Shown: in pieces, positions 1-8,367 of the stretch | Position numbering within the stretch: position 1 is the first letter of the stretch | Layout of the letters: each line of letters begins with the position of its first letter | Source of the DNA: Bradyrhizobium sp. NAS80.1 | GTDB lineage: Bacteria; Pseudomonadota; Alphaproteobacteria; Rhizobiales; Xanthobacteraceae | Assembly (NCBI RefSeq): GCF_001908205.1 | Contig: NZ_LGHL01000109.1 | Span: 1 to 64,000, forward strand | Length of the DNA: 64,000 bases | Direction of reading: 5' to 3' | Notes under the pieces: model-generated | Databases searched by the model: none | Told to the model about the DNA's origin: nothing | The model's input: only the letters and a program-made list of their open reading frames with translations | Program-made: the position numbers and the translations under genes

Positions 1-288
1 AGATCAGATTGCGGAAAGCTGTTTCCAAACTGGGCGACCGATCCGGACAAGGTCGAGGTGCTCAGCCTGCGCGAGGCCTGCAACAAGATCATTCACGCAA
101 CCGACATTCGGTTCGATGTGGAGGTCCCCGATGCAGCCATCAACCCAGATGAGGAAGGCGCTTACTACCAACCGCGCCTCTACCTGTATGGAAGCAAGGG
201 GCGCAATGATTGGCGCGCCGAGCTGTCGTTGATCGACTTCGCACGATGGGGCGCGGTGGCGTTCAAATGGTTTGCCTTCTTGAAGTGA
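1..288 (+). CDS. C-terminal part of an unrecognised protein (cut by window start)
   Basis: The frame is open from the first base and ends at 286-288, so the gene starts outside the window; 95 residues are visible. The visible part is soluble-looking, of mixed charge and rich in aromatics near the end (KWFAFLK). There is no motif I recognise. A GTG at 58 is in frame but has no reason to be the start because the frame continues upstream. The next 100 bases are non-coding and then come remnants of an integrated element on the other strand, so this may also be accessory DNA. Confidence 0.55.
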   Translation, partial: RSDCGKLFPNWATDPDKVEVLSLREACNKIIHATDIRFDVEVPDAAINPDEEGAYYQPRLYLYGSKGRNDWRAELSLIDFARWGAVAFKWFAFLK

Positions 289-390
289 GGGCCACGGACC
301 AGCAGGGGAGCCCGCTGACGCGCGTCCGGCAACTCGGCCGATGCTGATGCGCGGAGCTGGAATTGACGTATGGGCGGGGCTCGCTCTCGG

Positions 391-651
391 TCAGGCAAGC
401 CGAGCGGCAACGTCCTTGAGGACCCGCCGATAGGCCTTCTGCTTGCACGCCGCCGAGCAGAACTTCGCGTCACGGCGCTTCGGCACGAATCGAATCCCGC
501 AGATGCAGACAGCTCTGCTGCGCTGACGGTGACGCTGCCTCCGCTCGCGCTGGGCGCAGCGGTCCGAGCAAGCGATGATCTTCCTCCCGAATGCTTCGTT
601 GAGCCTCATCCGCTGGCCGCAACCCTTGCAGGTCGCATCAACGGTCGCCAT
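391..651 (-). CDS. Small zinc-finger protein, possibly the tail of a broken longer gene
   Basis: 86 residues from ATG 651. Two Cys clusters are visible: CKGCG with a later CSDRC near residues 6-30, and CICG...FCSAAC near residues 49-70, the latter in the FxPKRxDAKFCS context seen in small zinc-binding proteins of rhizobia. It probably binds DNA or RNA through zinc. The same frame stays open upstream of 651 and contains another CDAC motif, so the true gene may have started further right and joined the neighbouring remnant through a one-base shift. Function is not known. Confidence 0.45.
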   Translation of the reverse strand: MATVDATCKGCGQRMRLNEAFGRKIIACSDRCAQRERRQRHRQRSRAVCICGIRFVPKRRDAKFCSAACKQKAYRRVLKDVAARLA

Positions 652-823
652 CGCCGCTTCCTGCGGCGTCACGCAAGCGTCGCACACCGGATTGGCTGAA
701 GCCGAATCCTTTTGCGTAGATGGTCGTCCAGTACGCGCCTTGCCCGTCGCTGACCTTCGCGACCGATGTGCCGTTGGCCTTGTTGCGCCGATAGAGCAGA
801 CTGGCACCGCGCGCGATGTGCAC
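638..823 (-). pseudogene. Remnant of an integrase-associated gene (start fragment)
   Basis: The first 35 or so residues (LLYRR..ANGT..AKVSDGQGAYWTT) read like the front part of recombinase-type proteins known from rhizobial genomic islands; this is from memory and unverified. After the residues coded near 710 the frame no longer looks natural, while the adjacent frame continues with ANPVCDAC and runs into the zinc-finger reading frame at 391-651. The switch lies at the TTTT at 710-713. I infer a decayed or frameshifted gene of an old mobile element. Confidence 0.35.
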
Positions 824-895
824 CTCGCCTCGTGCGAGAGCCTTGCATATCCTAAGGCGAGCGCGATGCTTTCCTTCGGTGCCTCTCTAGAAAAC

Positions 896-2176
896 TCAAG
901 CCCCCGCGCGCCTCGCGCCCGCGCTCACGATCGGCGGTTTCGCATTCAGCGCCTCGACCTGGAATCCCGCGACGCGCTTGTAGTTGGCGGCGATGTCTTC
1001 CAGCTCCTTTTGCGACAGCACGTCGGTGACGACCTTGTAGCCGTCGGGCGCGCGCTCCTCGACGAGCTGCATCACTTGCTCGGGGCCGTTCCTGCGGTTG
1101 AGCAGGACGAGGTCAGTGGTCGCGGGTCTCCGCTCGGCTTCATAAGCCAGCAGCGCCGCGGTCGTCGGGCCATGCGCAAGGATCTCGCGGGTCAGGACGC
1201 GGGCATCGAGGATCGCCTGCGAGGCGCCGTTCGAGCCGATCGGGTACATCGGATGCGCGGCATCACCCATCAGCGTGACGCGGCCGAACGTCCACTGCGA
1301 CACCGGATCGCGGTCGACCAGCGGATATTCGTAGGCGTGCGGGCAGTTCCGGATCAGGCCGGGCACGTCGAGCCAGTCGAACTGCCAGCTCTCGAACCAG
1401 GGCAGGAACTCCTCGAGCCGCGCGGTGCGGTTATAGTCCTCGCGCCGCCACTGATAGGTTGGCGGCATGTGGCGTTCGGCGACCCAGTTGATCAAATGGT
1501 TGCCCGCGGCATCCGGCTCTTTCGAGATCGGGTAGCAGACGAATTTCAGGATCTCGTGCCCGGCCATGATCATGGTGCGGCCGGTGAGGAAGGCCTTTGC
1601 CGGCGTGACGCCGCGCCAGAGAATGCGGCCGTTCCAGATCGGCGGGCCTTCCTTCGGATAGAGCTTTTCTCGTACGGCGGAATGGATGCCGTCGGCGGCG
1701 ATCAGGATCGCGCCTTCGTAAGTCCCTGCGGCCTTGCCAGTTGCCCTGTCGATGAAGTCGGCGCGCACGCCGTTTGCCGTCTCGCTCCAGCCGGTGAGGT
1801 GATGGCTGGTGAGGATGTTGTCGCGCCCGAGCCGCTCGATCGCGGTGTCGAGCAGGAGCTGCTGCAGCGTGCCGCGATGGATCGAGAATTGCGGCCATTT
1901 GTAGCCGGCCTCGAGCCCGCGTGGCTCGCTCCAGATCGGCTTGCCGTGCTTGGAGAAATAGGCGAGCTCGCGGGTCCGCACGCCGCTGGCATCCAGCTTG
2001 TCCATCAGCCCGAGCTCGATCAGCTCGCGCACCGCATGCGGCAGCACGTTGATGCCGACGCCGAGCGGCTTCAGTTCTGCGACGCTCTCGAACACTTTTA
2101 CGGGAACGCCGATCTGGTGCAGGCTGAGCGCAAGCGTGAGCCCGCCGATGCCGCCGCCGGCGATGAGTACGGTCAT
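896..2176 (-). CDS. FAD-dependent monooxygenase (salicylate hydroxylase-like)
   Basis: 426 residues. The N-terminus holds the Rossmann FAD motif GGGIGGLTLALSL at about residues 6-18, and the middle/C-terminal part has the GDAAHPMYPIGSNGASQA motif typical of the PHBH/UbiH class that binds the FAD ribityl chain. Such enzymes use NAD(P)H and oxygen to hydroxylate aromatic substrates; the substrate here is unknown. ATG 2176 is preceded by GGAGGGG at a good distance, which decides the start over the upstream Met. A glutathione S-transferase gene lies divergently, suggesting breakdown or detoxification of aromatic compounds. Confidence 0.85.
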   Translation of the reverse strand: MTVLIAGGGIGGLTLALSLHQIGVPVKVFESVAELKPLGVGINVLPHAVRELIELGLMDKLDASGVRTRELAYFSKHGKPIWSEPRGLEAGYKWPQFSIHRGTLQQLLLDTAIERLGRDNILTSHHLTGWSETANGVRADFIDRATGKAAGTYEGAILIAADGIHSAVREKLYPKEGPPIWNGRILWRGVTPAKAFLTGRTMIMAGHEILKFVCYPISKEPDAAGNHLINWVAERHMPPTYQWRREDYNRTARLEEFLPWFESWQFDWLDVPGLIRNCPHAYEYPLVDRDPVSQWTFGRVTLMGDAAHPMYPIGSNGASQAILDARVLTREILAHGPTTAALLAYEAERRPATTDLVLLNRRNGPEQVMQLVEERAPDGYKVVTDVLSQKELEDIAANYKRVAGFQVEALNAKPPIVSAGARRAGA

Positions 2177-2292
2177 GACAAAACCCCTCCGATTGCGGGC
2201 GTCTTGGCACAGGCGGGCGGCGGTGGGCAACTGCGAAGAGAAGGTCGTGCTATGGACCTCGGGGACGACAGTCGTTAATTTCCGGCTTTCCC

Positions 2293-2925
2293 ATGAGGTT
2301 CGACATGCTCAAGCTCTACTACGCCACCGGCACCTGCGCGCTCGCCACCTACATCACGCTGGAAGAGGCGGGGGCCGACTACACGGCCGAGCGGCTGAGC
2401 TTCAAGACCAACCAGCAGAACAGCCCGGAGTACCTGGCGATCAACCCGAAGGGCCGCGTCCCGGCGCTGGTGACCGATCGCGGCGTGCTGACCGAGACGC
2501 CGGCGATGCTCGCCTATATCGCGCAGACTTTCCCCAAGGCGAAGCTCGCGCCGCTCGACGATCCCTTTGATTTTGCTCAGGCGCAGTCGTTCAATTCCTA
2601 TCTCTGTTCGACCGTGCACATCAACCACGCCCACAGGGTGCGCGGCGCGCGCTGGGCGACCGAGGAGAGCTCGTTCGCCGACATGAAGCAGATGGTTCCG
2701 AAGACCGTGGGCGCCTGCTTCGCGCTGATCGAGCAGAAGATGTTCAGGGGACCCTGGGTGATGGGCGAGCAGTTCACGATTTGCGATCCCTATCTTTACA
2801 CCCTGTCGACCTGGCTCGAAGGCGACAGTGTCGACATCAACGCCACGCCGAAGATTGCCGATCACTTCAAGCGCATGTCCGACCGCCCCGCAGTGCGCAA
2901 GGTGATGGACGCGCAGAAGGCGTGA
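2293..2925 (+). CDS. Glutathione S-transferase
   Basis: 210 residues; full length for a bacterial GST. The N-terminal thioredoxin-like half carries the NPKGRVPALV loop with the cis-Pro and a following TETPAML segment (the usual ES/T glutathione contact), and a CA(L)AT active-site stretch near residue 17 as in beta-class enzymes. The C-terminal half is the all-helical domain. An in-frame ATG at 2305 gives MLKLYY and may be the true start. It is divergent from the FAD monooxygenase with about 115 bases between, so a shared control region is likely. Confidence 0.85.
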   Translation: MRFDMLKLYYATGTCALATYITLEEAGADYTAERLSFKTNQQNSPEYLAINPKGRVPALVTDRGVLTETPAMLAYIAQTFPKAKLAPLDDPFDFAQAQSFNSYLCSTVHINHAHRVRGARWATEESSFADMKQMVPKTVGACFALIEQKMFRGPWVMGEQFTICDPYLYTLSTWLEGDSVDINATPKIADHFKRMSDRPAVRKVMDAQKA

Positions 2926-2981
2926 GGCGTCAGGGAACGTAGGGCGGCTGACCAACCCGCCCTGCGAAGTTTTCCAGCTAC

Positions 2982-3084
2982 AGCGTTTTCGAGCGAAGTG
3001 GATACCGGTTCGCGTAAAGAAAACGCGTCAAAACAAGAATCTAGAGCCCCGTTCCGATTCAATCGGAACGGAAATGGCTCTAGA
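2982..3084. repeat. Dispersed repeat family A, copy 1
   Basis: It begins with AGCGTTTTCGAGCGAAGTGG, continues through a GGTTCGCGTAAAGAAAACGCGT block and ends with a hairpin of GTTCCGATTC / AATCGGAACGG. Further copies lie at 38828-38889 (first half only) and 55905-56005 (opposite direction, whole). The last bases overlap the 3' end of the FkbM-type gene, so the repeat supplies its C-terminal residues. Confidence 0.85.
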
Positions 3085-3780
3085 GGACGGAGTGCCCCAT
3101 AATTCACGCTCTCCGACCGGCTCTATCCGATAGCCATGCTGTTTCAAAATGGCCGGCGCCTGTTCAAAGGCGCCGTCGTGCAAGGCAAGGAAGATCGTGC
3201 TCTTGTGTTCGGACAAGAGCCGCGCCGCACCCAAAAGGGCAAGTGTCTCGGCGCCCTCGATATCCATCTTGATCAGGTCCGGGGTGGGGAAGTCGTCGAG
3301 CCGAACTGTCCTGACAGGCGTTCCGGACTCTGAAATCTTCCCCATGTAGCCGTATTTGCCGGCATCATCGTTCGTACGGAAAAACGTCTCCCCGGCCCGG
3401 TCGGTTACGGCCGCCTCGATCATCTCGACATTCCTGGTGTCGTTGAGGTGAAGATGCTTGCGAAGCGTTGCCGCGTTGGCGGGGTTTGGTTCGAACGCAA
3501 AAACCCGGCCTTGTGGTCCAACAAGCCTGGACAGCATCAGGGTGTAGTATCCGGCATGTGCGCCGACATCGAAAACAGTCATGCCTGGCTTCACGCGGGC
3601 GGCGATCGCTTTGGCATGATAGCTTTCATATGTGCCGAGCCAGCAACTCTGATTACCGGCTCCGACGACCCACTTCAGGCCGCGGTTCGGTCCGGTGAGC
3701 ACCCGCATGACGGAAGAGGGCGAAATCAGCTTGAATGGAAGTCGGATCAACCATCCAAGTGGTTGGTGAGGGTCCAGCAT
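3028..3780 (-). CDS. FkbM-family methyltransferase
   Basis: 250 residues. The SAM-binding motif VFDVGAHAGYYTLML is near residues 67-81, the acidic motif AFEPNPAN follows, and the later LIKMDIEGAE motif is diagnostic of the FkbM family, which usually O-methylates sugars or other small molecules. The C-terminus (after about residue 235) is encoded by dispersed repeat family A and probably replaced the native end. No sugar-biosynthesis genes are adjacent, so the substrate is open. Confidence 0.85.
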   Translation of the reverse strand: MLDPHQPLGWLIRLPFKLISPSSVMRVLTGPNRGLKWVVGAGNQSCWLGTYESYHAKAIAARVKPGMTVFDVGAHAGYYTLMLSRLVGPQGRVFAFEPNPANAATLRKHLHLNDTRNVEMIEAAVTDRAGETFFRTNDDAGKYGYMGKISESGTPVRTVRLDDFPTPDLIKMDIEGAETLALLGAARLLSEHKSTIFLALHDGAFEQAPAILKQHGYRIEPVGERELWGTPSSRAISVPIESERGSRFLF

Positions 3781-3868
3781 GCTTGCGATCCCCTTCGATT
3801 TCCGTGGTCGGCCGGCTCATATAGGCGCGTAGATTCCTTTTGCGCTCCGAATGGGGCCCCTTCGAGGC

Positions 3869-4783
3869 TCATCGGTTGTGCCGGTCAAGCTCCCGTCCCG
3901 TCTCCAGCATCAGCCGGCGCAGCCAGATCGAGCCGGGATCCATTTGCGCGCGGGTCGGATAGAACATGAACTGCTCGTCGATTCCGGGATCGAGCGGCGG
4001 CGTCACCGTGACGAGGGCGAACTGTTTCGACAGCGCCGCGATCAGCCGCCGTGGCACGAATGCGACGAGGTCGGTGCGCGCGGCGACGTGCAGCGCTTCG
4101 AGATAGCCTGAGACGACCAGCGAAATGTGCCGCTCGATGCCCTTGCTGCGCAGCCAGGTGTCGATCAGATCCTCGGGCTGGCCACGGATGATCACGCCGA
4201 CATGGCGTGCGGCCAGGAAGGCCTCGCGCCGCTTCAGCTTCGCAGCCAGCGGATGGCCGCGCCGCACCGCCAGCGCGTCGCTATCGGTGTAGAGCAGCTG
4301 GCGGTGAAAACCCCTGAACGCATTGCCGATCGAGATCACGAGGTCGATGGTGCGGGCGAATTCGGCGTGGAAGATCGCAGGTCCCCGCCACGGCACGACG
4401 TCGATGCGGACATTGGGCGCAGCCCGCGTCACCTTCTCCATAAAGGGCGGCATCAGGAGCTCGACCGCGAGATCGGGCATCATCAGGCGGAATTGCCGCT
4501 CGCTGCGCGCGGCGTCGAAGTCGTCGGGCACGAAAAGCCCGCGCACCTGATCGAGCGCCTGCGCCAGCGGTGCGCGCAGGGCTTGCGCCCGGGGCGTCAG
4601 CTCCATCCGCGCACCGGCGCGCACCAGCAGTGGATCGCCAAAGATATCGCGCAGGCGCTGAAGGGCGTGGCTCGCGGCCGGCTGCGACAGCCCGATCCGC
4701 AGGGCGGCGCGGCTGACATTGGCCTCGCGCAGCAGCGCGTCGAGTGCGGTCAGCAGATTGAGGTCAAGCGAATTCAAATTCAT
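3869..4783 (-). CDS. LysR-family transcriptional regulator (NodD-like subgroup)
   Basis: 304 residues from ATG 4783. The N-terminal winged helix-turn-helix starts with LDLNLLTALDALL and contains LSQPAASHALQRLR; the rest is the effector-binding domain. The sequence pattern (LRIGLSQPAASHALQRLRDIFGD...) resembles the NodD/NahR branch that senses aromatic molecules. A longer frame upstream would overlap the divergent gene and is not needed. It is divergent from an NTF2-like gene across 91 bases that contain a GATA-N10-TATC dyad, the usual arrangement for a LysR regulator controlling its neighbour. Confidence 0.88.
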   Translation of the reverse strand: MNLNSLDLNLLTALDALLREANVSRAALRIGLSQPAASHALQRLRDIFGDPLLVRAGARMELTPRAQALRAPLAQALDQVRGLFVPDDFDAARSERQFRLMMPDLAVELLMPPFMEKVTRAAPNVRIDVVPWRGPAIFHAEFARTIDLVISIGNAFRGFHRQLLYTDSDALAVRRGHPLAAKLKRREAFLAARHVGVIIRGQPEDLIDTWLRSKGIERHISLVVSGYLEALHVAARTDLVAFVPRRLIAALSKQFALVTVTPPLDPGIDEQFMFYPTRAQMDPGSIWLRRLMLETGRELDRHNR

Positions 4784-4793
4784 GGAGCGAATA

Positions 4794-4811
4794 GATATCA
4801 TATTGGTTATC
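4794..4811. promoter_or_regulatory. Candidate LysR-type operator between divergent genes
   Basis: GATA (4794-4797), ten bases, TATC (4808-4811): a dyad containing the T-N11-A pattern of LysR boxes, located in the 91 bases between the regulator start (4783) and the NTF2-like gene start (4875). Binding is inferred from position and symmetry only. Confidence 0.4.
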
Positions 4812-4874
4812 GATTTGAAGAATGATGCTTGCGCGGCCATCATCTCCGCGTTGCCACAAAACGGAGATGCCGCC

Positions 4875-5303
4875 ATGAGCGCGAGCGCCAACAAGAAACT
4901 GATGCAGGATATTTTTGCCGCCGCCGCCAATCCCGATCCGGCCGCGCGCGATCGCACGCTGTTCACCGCAAGCCTTGCCGACGACGCCAGATGGATCGTG
5001 ACCGGGCAGTATTCCTGGTCCCGGACGTTTGCGGGCAAAGAGGCAATCCTCAACGACCTGCACGCCTATGTGCGCTCGCGCCTTCGCGACCGGACGCGGA
5101 CGGTTGCCCATCGCTTCATCGCCGACGGCGACATCGTCGTGGTCGAAGCCAAGGGCGACAACGTCACGCCGGAGGGCGTGCGCTACGACAACGACTACTG
5201 CCTGGTGTTCCGCCTAGAGGACGGCAAGATCAAGGAGATCAGGGAGTATTGCGACTCGGTCCTGACCGAGAGGGCACTGGGCCCATTTCCGCAGGGCGGC
5301 TAA
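4875..5303 (+). CDS. NTF2-like / SnoaL-type small protein
   Basis: 142 residues from ATG 4875, preceded by GGAG at 4862-4865. The pattern of an N-terminal helix (ANKKLMQDIFAAAA), a W in the middle of a β-cone (DDARWIVTGQYSWS), and a C-terminal VFRLEDGKIKEIREYCDS strand pair fits the NTF2-like superfamily, many members of which are cyclases, isomerases or binding proteins for small molecules. It is divergent from the LysR regulator, which probably controls it. The reaction is unknown. Confidence 0.75.
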   Translation: MSASANKKLMQDIFAAAANPDPAARDRTLFTASLADDARWIVTGQYSWSRTFAGKEAILNDLHAYVRSRLRDRTRTVAHRFIADGDIVVVEAKGDNVTPEGVRYDNDYCLVFRLEDGKIKEIREYCDSVLTERALGPFPQGG

Positions 5304-5452
5304 AATAGGTAAGCAATCGCGACGGGAGCCGCCGTCGAGTTGATGCCATCCATCGCGGCGGAGATTTCGCGATGAGTGGCCGGCGCGGGCGGTCTTGAAA
5401 GATAAGGAAAGGTCCACGCGCGTGCGCGTGGACGTGCCGGCGTCGTAACGGA

Positions 5453-6139
5453 TCAGGCGACCTTGGTCTTCATGTGCTTGAACATGTTGCCGCGGGCCTC
5501 GTCGTCCATCTCGGCCTTGAAGGTGAACTTGTCCTTCAGCCCGATCGCGCGTGCCGCCGCAGGCCGCGCCGAGATCTCGTCGACCAGCCGCTTCACGTTC
5601 GGATACTTGCTTGGCGCGTCCTCGCCGAGCACGAAGGCAGCCATGCGCGCCCAGCCCCACAGCGCCATGTCGACGATGGAGTAGGCATCGCCGACCATGT
5701 AGCGGTTCTTGGCGAGGTGATCGTCGAGGATCTGGTAGTGCCGGTGACCCTCGAACTGGTAGCGGGCATGAGCGTAGTCGTGGTTCTGGTCCTTGGGCGC
5801 AAAATGCTTGAAGTGCACGGCCTGGCCGGAATAGGGCCCGAGGCCGGTCGCGATGAACATCAGCCATGACAGCGTCTGGCCGCGAACGTTCGCGGCGGGC
5901 AGGAATTTTCCGGTCTTCTCGGCGAGATAGAGCAGGATGGCGTTGCTGTCGAAAACGATCGTGCCGTTGTCGTCGATCGCCGGCACCTTGCCGTTCGGAT
6001 TGATCTTCAGGAATTCCGGCGTGAACTGCTCGCCCTTGCGGGGGTCGATCGCCACCGGGTCAAAGGGCAGGCCGGATTCTTCCAGAAACAGCGCGACCTT
6101 GGTCGGGTTCGGCGACCCGTTGAAGTAGAATTTCAGCAT
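5453..6139 (-). CDS. Glutathione S-transferase (Ure2p/YfcG-like)
   Basis: 228 residues from ATG 6139. MLKFYFNGSPNPTKVALFLEE is the typical first strand and helix, INPNGKVPAI carries the cis-Pro, and VFDSNAILLYLAEKTG is the glutathione-contacting segment with the conserved S/NAI. The C-terminal half is helical with the N-capping motif (SIVDMALWGW). This is the second GST within 4 kb, in keeping with a detoxification or aromatic-degradation neighbourhood. The frame extends 19 residues upstream without support. Confidence 0.85.
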   Translation of the reverse strand: MLKFYFNGSPNPTKVALFLEESGLPFDPVAIDPRKGEQFTPEFLKINPNGKVPAIDDNGTIVFDSNAILLYLAEKTGKFLPAANVRGQTLSWLMFIATGLGPYSGQAVHFKHFAPKDQNHDYAHARYQFEGHRHYQILDDHLAKNRYMVGDAYSIVDMALWGWARMAAFVLGEDAPSKYPNVKRLVDEISARPAAARAIGLKDKFTFKAEMDDEARGNMFKHMKTKVA

Positions 6140-6281
6140 CGTTTGTCTCCCCAGTTCTCCTGCGAATGCCCGTGCCGAGAGCGGACGCAGCGTCATTGCC
6201 GCGGGCGGCCTTCTCTTGCCTGAACCTCGTCCGGGAGAGCAACCGACGAGTTTGCCGGGCGGTGTCTGCGCGCCGCGCAGA

Positions 6282-6608
6282 TCAGCCGGCGTAACAGAAG
6301 CCGATTGCCGCCGTAATTACAATGGCCGCGCCGGCGGCCTCCAGGCGCAGCCCGCGCCGCGTGGCGAGATGCATGTCGGAAGCCCGCGCCGCGCGCTCCG
6401 ATCCCCGCCCATAGCCGTGCACGATGGCGTCCTGATTGAAAGTGTCGTGGGCCTCGTTGCTGCTGGCGAGCCCGACGCAGACCACGAGCACGCCGAAGAT
6501 GGCGAGGCCGAAGAATCCCAGTAGGGCGATCAGGAACATCGGAAACATGCCGAGCAGGAAGATCGGCAGCAGCGGCACCAGCAGCAATGTTTCGGACTGT
6601 CGTCGCAT
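6282..6608 (-). CDS. Small membrane protein of unknown function
   Basis: 108 residues from ATG 6608. Two adjoining hydrophobic segments cover about residues 7-50 (LLLVPLLPIFLLGMFPM, then LIALLGFFGLAIFGVLVVCV), a polar middle follows, and a third segment lies at the end (AAGAAIVITAAIGF). It therefore looks like a three-helix inner-membrane protein. There is no family I recognise and it stands alone between a GST and ccrM. Confidence 0.5.
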   Translation of the reverse strand: MRRQSETLLLVPLLPIFLLGMFPMFLIALLGFFGLAIFGVLVVCVGLASSNEAHDTFNQDAIVHGYGRGSERAARASDMHLATRRGLRLEAAGAAIVITAAIGFCYAG

Positions 6609-6682
6609 GGGAGCCGGCCGGTGAGGACGCACACGATGCGATAATCCTAGTCCTGCCGGCGGCTGCGTTCAACCACGCTCGC

Positions 6683-6783
6683 CATTCCGGGGCGCGCTCT
6701 TGGCGCAAGCCCGCTATCCTTTCGCCGCTTGTTCCCTGGTCCGATGGATTTCCGGGTTCTCGCTTGGCGAGCCCCGGAATGAC
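6683..6783. repeat. Intergenic inverted repeat (CATTCCGGGG type)
   Basis: Arms CATTCCGGGGCGCGC and CGAGCCCCGGAATG face each other about 70 bases apart, downstream of ccrM. The same type of element recurs at 38611-38706 between glyS and the DUF1236 gene. It may act as a transcription end between genes. Confidence 0.6.
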
Positions 6784-6792
6784 GAAGGGAAG

Positions 6793-7923
6793 CTACTCCG
6801 CCGCCATGCCGGCGCGGATTTCGGCGCGCAGCTCGTCGATCAGCTTGAGACCTTTCTTGGTCTCGACGTGCCAGAACGTCCAGCCGTTGCAGGCCGCCGC
6901 GCCTTGCGCCACCGCGCCGATGCGGTGGATCGAGCCGACCTTGTCCCCTAGCATGATGGCGCCGTCGGCGCGCACCAATGCCCCGAGCTTCTTCTTGGAA
7001 TCGAACAGCTTTGTGCCCGGCATGATCATGCCACGCTCGATCAGCTCGGAGAACGCGACGCGCGGCGCTTCGCGCGCGGTCATGAATGGGGCGAGGCTCT
7101 CCTCCGGCAGCGGCTCGACGGCGGCGATGCGCGCTTCGGCGGCCTTGGCATAGGTCCTGTCGCGCTCGAAGCCGATATAGGAACGGCCGAGGCGCTTTGC
7201 GACCGCGCCGGTGGTGCCGGTGCCGTTGAAGGGATCGATCACGAGATCGCCGGGCTTGGACGACGACAGCAGGACACGTGCGAGCAGGCCTTCCGGCTTC
7301 TGCGTCGGATGCACTTTCTTGCCGTCCGCGCCCTTGAGGCGCTCCTCGCCGGTACAGAGCGGGATCAGCCAGTCGGAACGCGCCTGCACGTCCTCGTTGG
7401 CCGCCTTCAGCGCTTCATAGTTGAAGGTATAGCCCTTGGCCTTCTCGTCACGCGCGGCCCAGATCATGGTCTCGTGCGCGTTGGTGAAGCGGCGGCCGCG
7501 GAAATTCGGCATCGGGTTCGACTTGCGCCAGACGATGTCGTTCAGGAGCCAGAAGCCGAGGTCCTGCATGATCGCGCCGACGCGGAAGATGTTGTGATAG
7601 GAGCCGATCACCCAGATCGTTGCCGACGGTTTCATCGCGCGGCGGGCGGCGAGCAGCCAGGCGCGGGTGAAATTGTCATAGGCGGCAAACGAATCGAACT
7701 TGTCCCAGTCGTCGTTGACGGCATCGACATGGGATTCGTCAGGGCGCTTGAGATCGCCCTTGAGCTGGAGATTGTAGGGCGGATCGGCGAACACCAGGTC
7801 GACCGAACCAGCCTGAAGCTTCGACATCTCGGCGACGCAATCGCCGACGACGATGCTGTGCGAAGCGGACTCAAAATTTGTGCGGGGCGCCTTTGCAGAC
7901 GCCCCGCGACGCGACACTACCAT
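6793..7923 (-). CDS. ccrM: CcrM-type DNA adenine methyltransferase (GANTC)
   Basis: 376 residues. The beta-class order is clear: catalytic DPPYNLQL near residues 47-54, then after the target-recognition region the SAM motif DPFNGTGTTGAVAKRLGR. The C-terminal extension (LGALVRADGAIMLG...GWTFWHVE) is the added domain of CcrM relative to simple HinfI-like methylases. In alphaproteobacteria CcrM methylates the A in GANTC and is tied to the cell cycle. Three GACTC sites directly precede the start codon and a fourth lies at 7868-7872, suggesting control by methylation. It is divergent from the metallopeptidase gene. Confidence 0.93.
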   Translation of the reverse strand: MVVSRRGASAKAPRTNFESASHSIVVGDCVAEMSKLQAGSVDLVFADPPYNLQLKGDLKRPDESHVDAVNDDWDKFDSFAAYDNFTRAWLLAARRAMKPSATIWVIGSYHNIFRVGAIMQDLGFWLLNDIVWRKSNPMPNFRGRRFTNAHETMIWAARDEKAKGYTFNYEALKAANEDVQARSDWLIPLCTGEERLKGADGKKVHPTQKPEGLLARVLLSSSKPGDLVIDPFNGTGTTGAVAKRLGRSYIGFERDRTYAKAAEARIAAVEPLPEESLAPFMTAREAPRVAFSELIERGMIMPGTKLFDSKKKLGALVRADGAIMLGDKVGSIHRIGAVAQGAAACNGWTFWHVETKKGLKLIDELRAEIRAGMAAE

Positions 7924-7942
7924 GACTCAAGGACTCTGACTC
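7924..7942 (-). promoter_or_regulatory. Cluster of three GANTC sites in the ccrM leader
   Basis: GACTC occurs at 7924-7928, 7932-7936 and 7938-7942, immediately upstream of the ccrM start codon. GANTC is the target of CcrM itself, and in Caulobacter methylation of leader GANTC sites affects ccrM transcription, so an autoregulatory role is inferred here. Confidence 0.6.
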
Positions 7943-8367
7943 AGGCGACGCTGTCGGCGACGCGGGACCAAACAACCGACTGGCCATTACATTGCAGCGG
8001 CAAAGTAAAAATCGACTTAACCCGCTGCTTTTGTGAGCATGCGTCGCATCGCGCGTTGCGCGCGGGTCGCTGCGCGCATTCATCGTGTTTTACAGTGTAT
8101 TTCGCATTTCTTCGCGTTGCGGCGGCAATCATGGCTGCAAAAAGGCGCCAAATATCTCTCGGAAAAAACTGCGCGCCCCCCGGAAAAAATTGCTGGCACC
8201 GGCATGCTCCCGCACTAGGCAATTTTTGCCGAGCGCGATATTGATAAGTGCAACGGAATTTTTACGTATGCGGCGCGTTCAGCTTTCGCGCAATTTGCGC
8301 GCCGACGAGATGCAATCAGGACCTCACAATCCAGACTTCAAGGTCAGGACCTTAAAGGAAGGCCGCC
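7943..8367. other. Intergenic region between ccrM and the metallopeptidase gene
   Basis: About 425 bases with no gene I accept. It must hold two divergent promoters. It is more AT-rich than its surroundings, with A-runs (CGGAAAAAACTGCGC and CGGAAAAAATTGCTGG form an imperfect direct repeat near 8160-8195) and TTTTTACGTA near 8260. A possible short open frame around 8131-8244 (Met-Ala-Ala-Lys-Arg-Arg...) has no other support. Confidence 0.5.

Noticed and set aside
575..2278. Open frame of 567 codons on the plus strand opposite the FAD monooxygenase
   Set aside because: The monooxygenase on the minus strand has clear motifs and a ribosome site; the plus frame is its antisense shadow.
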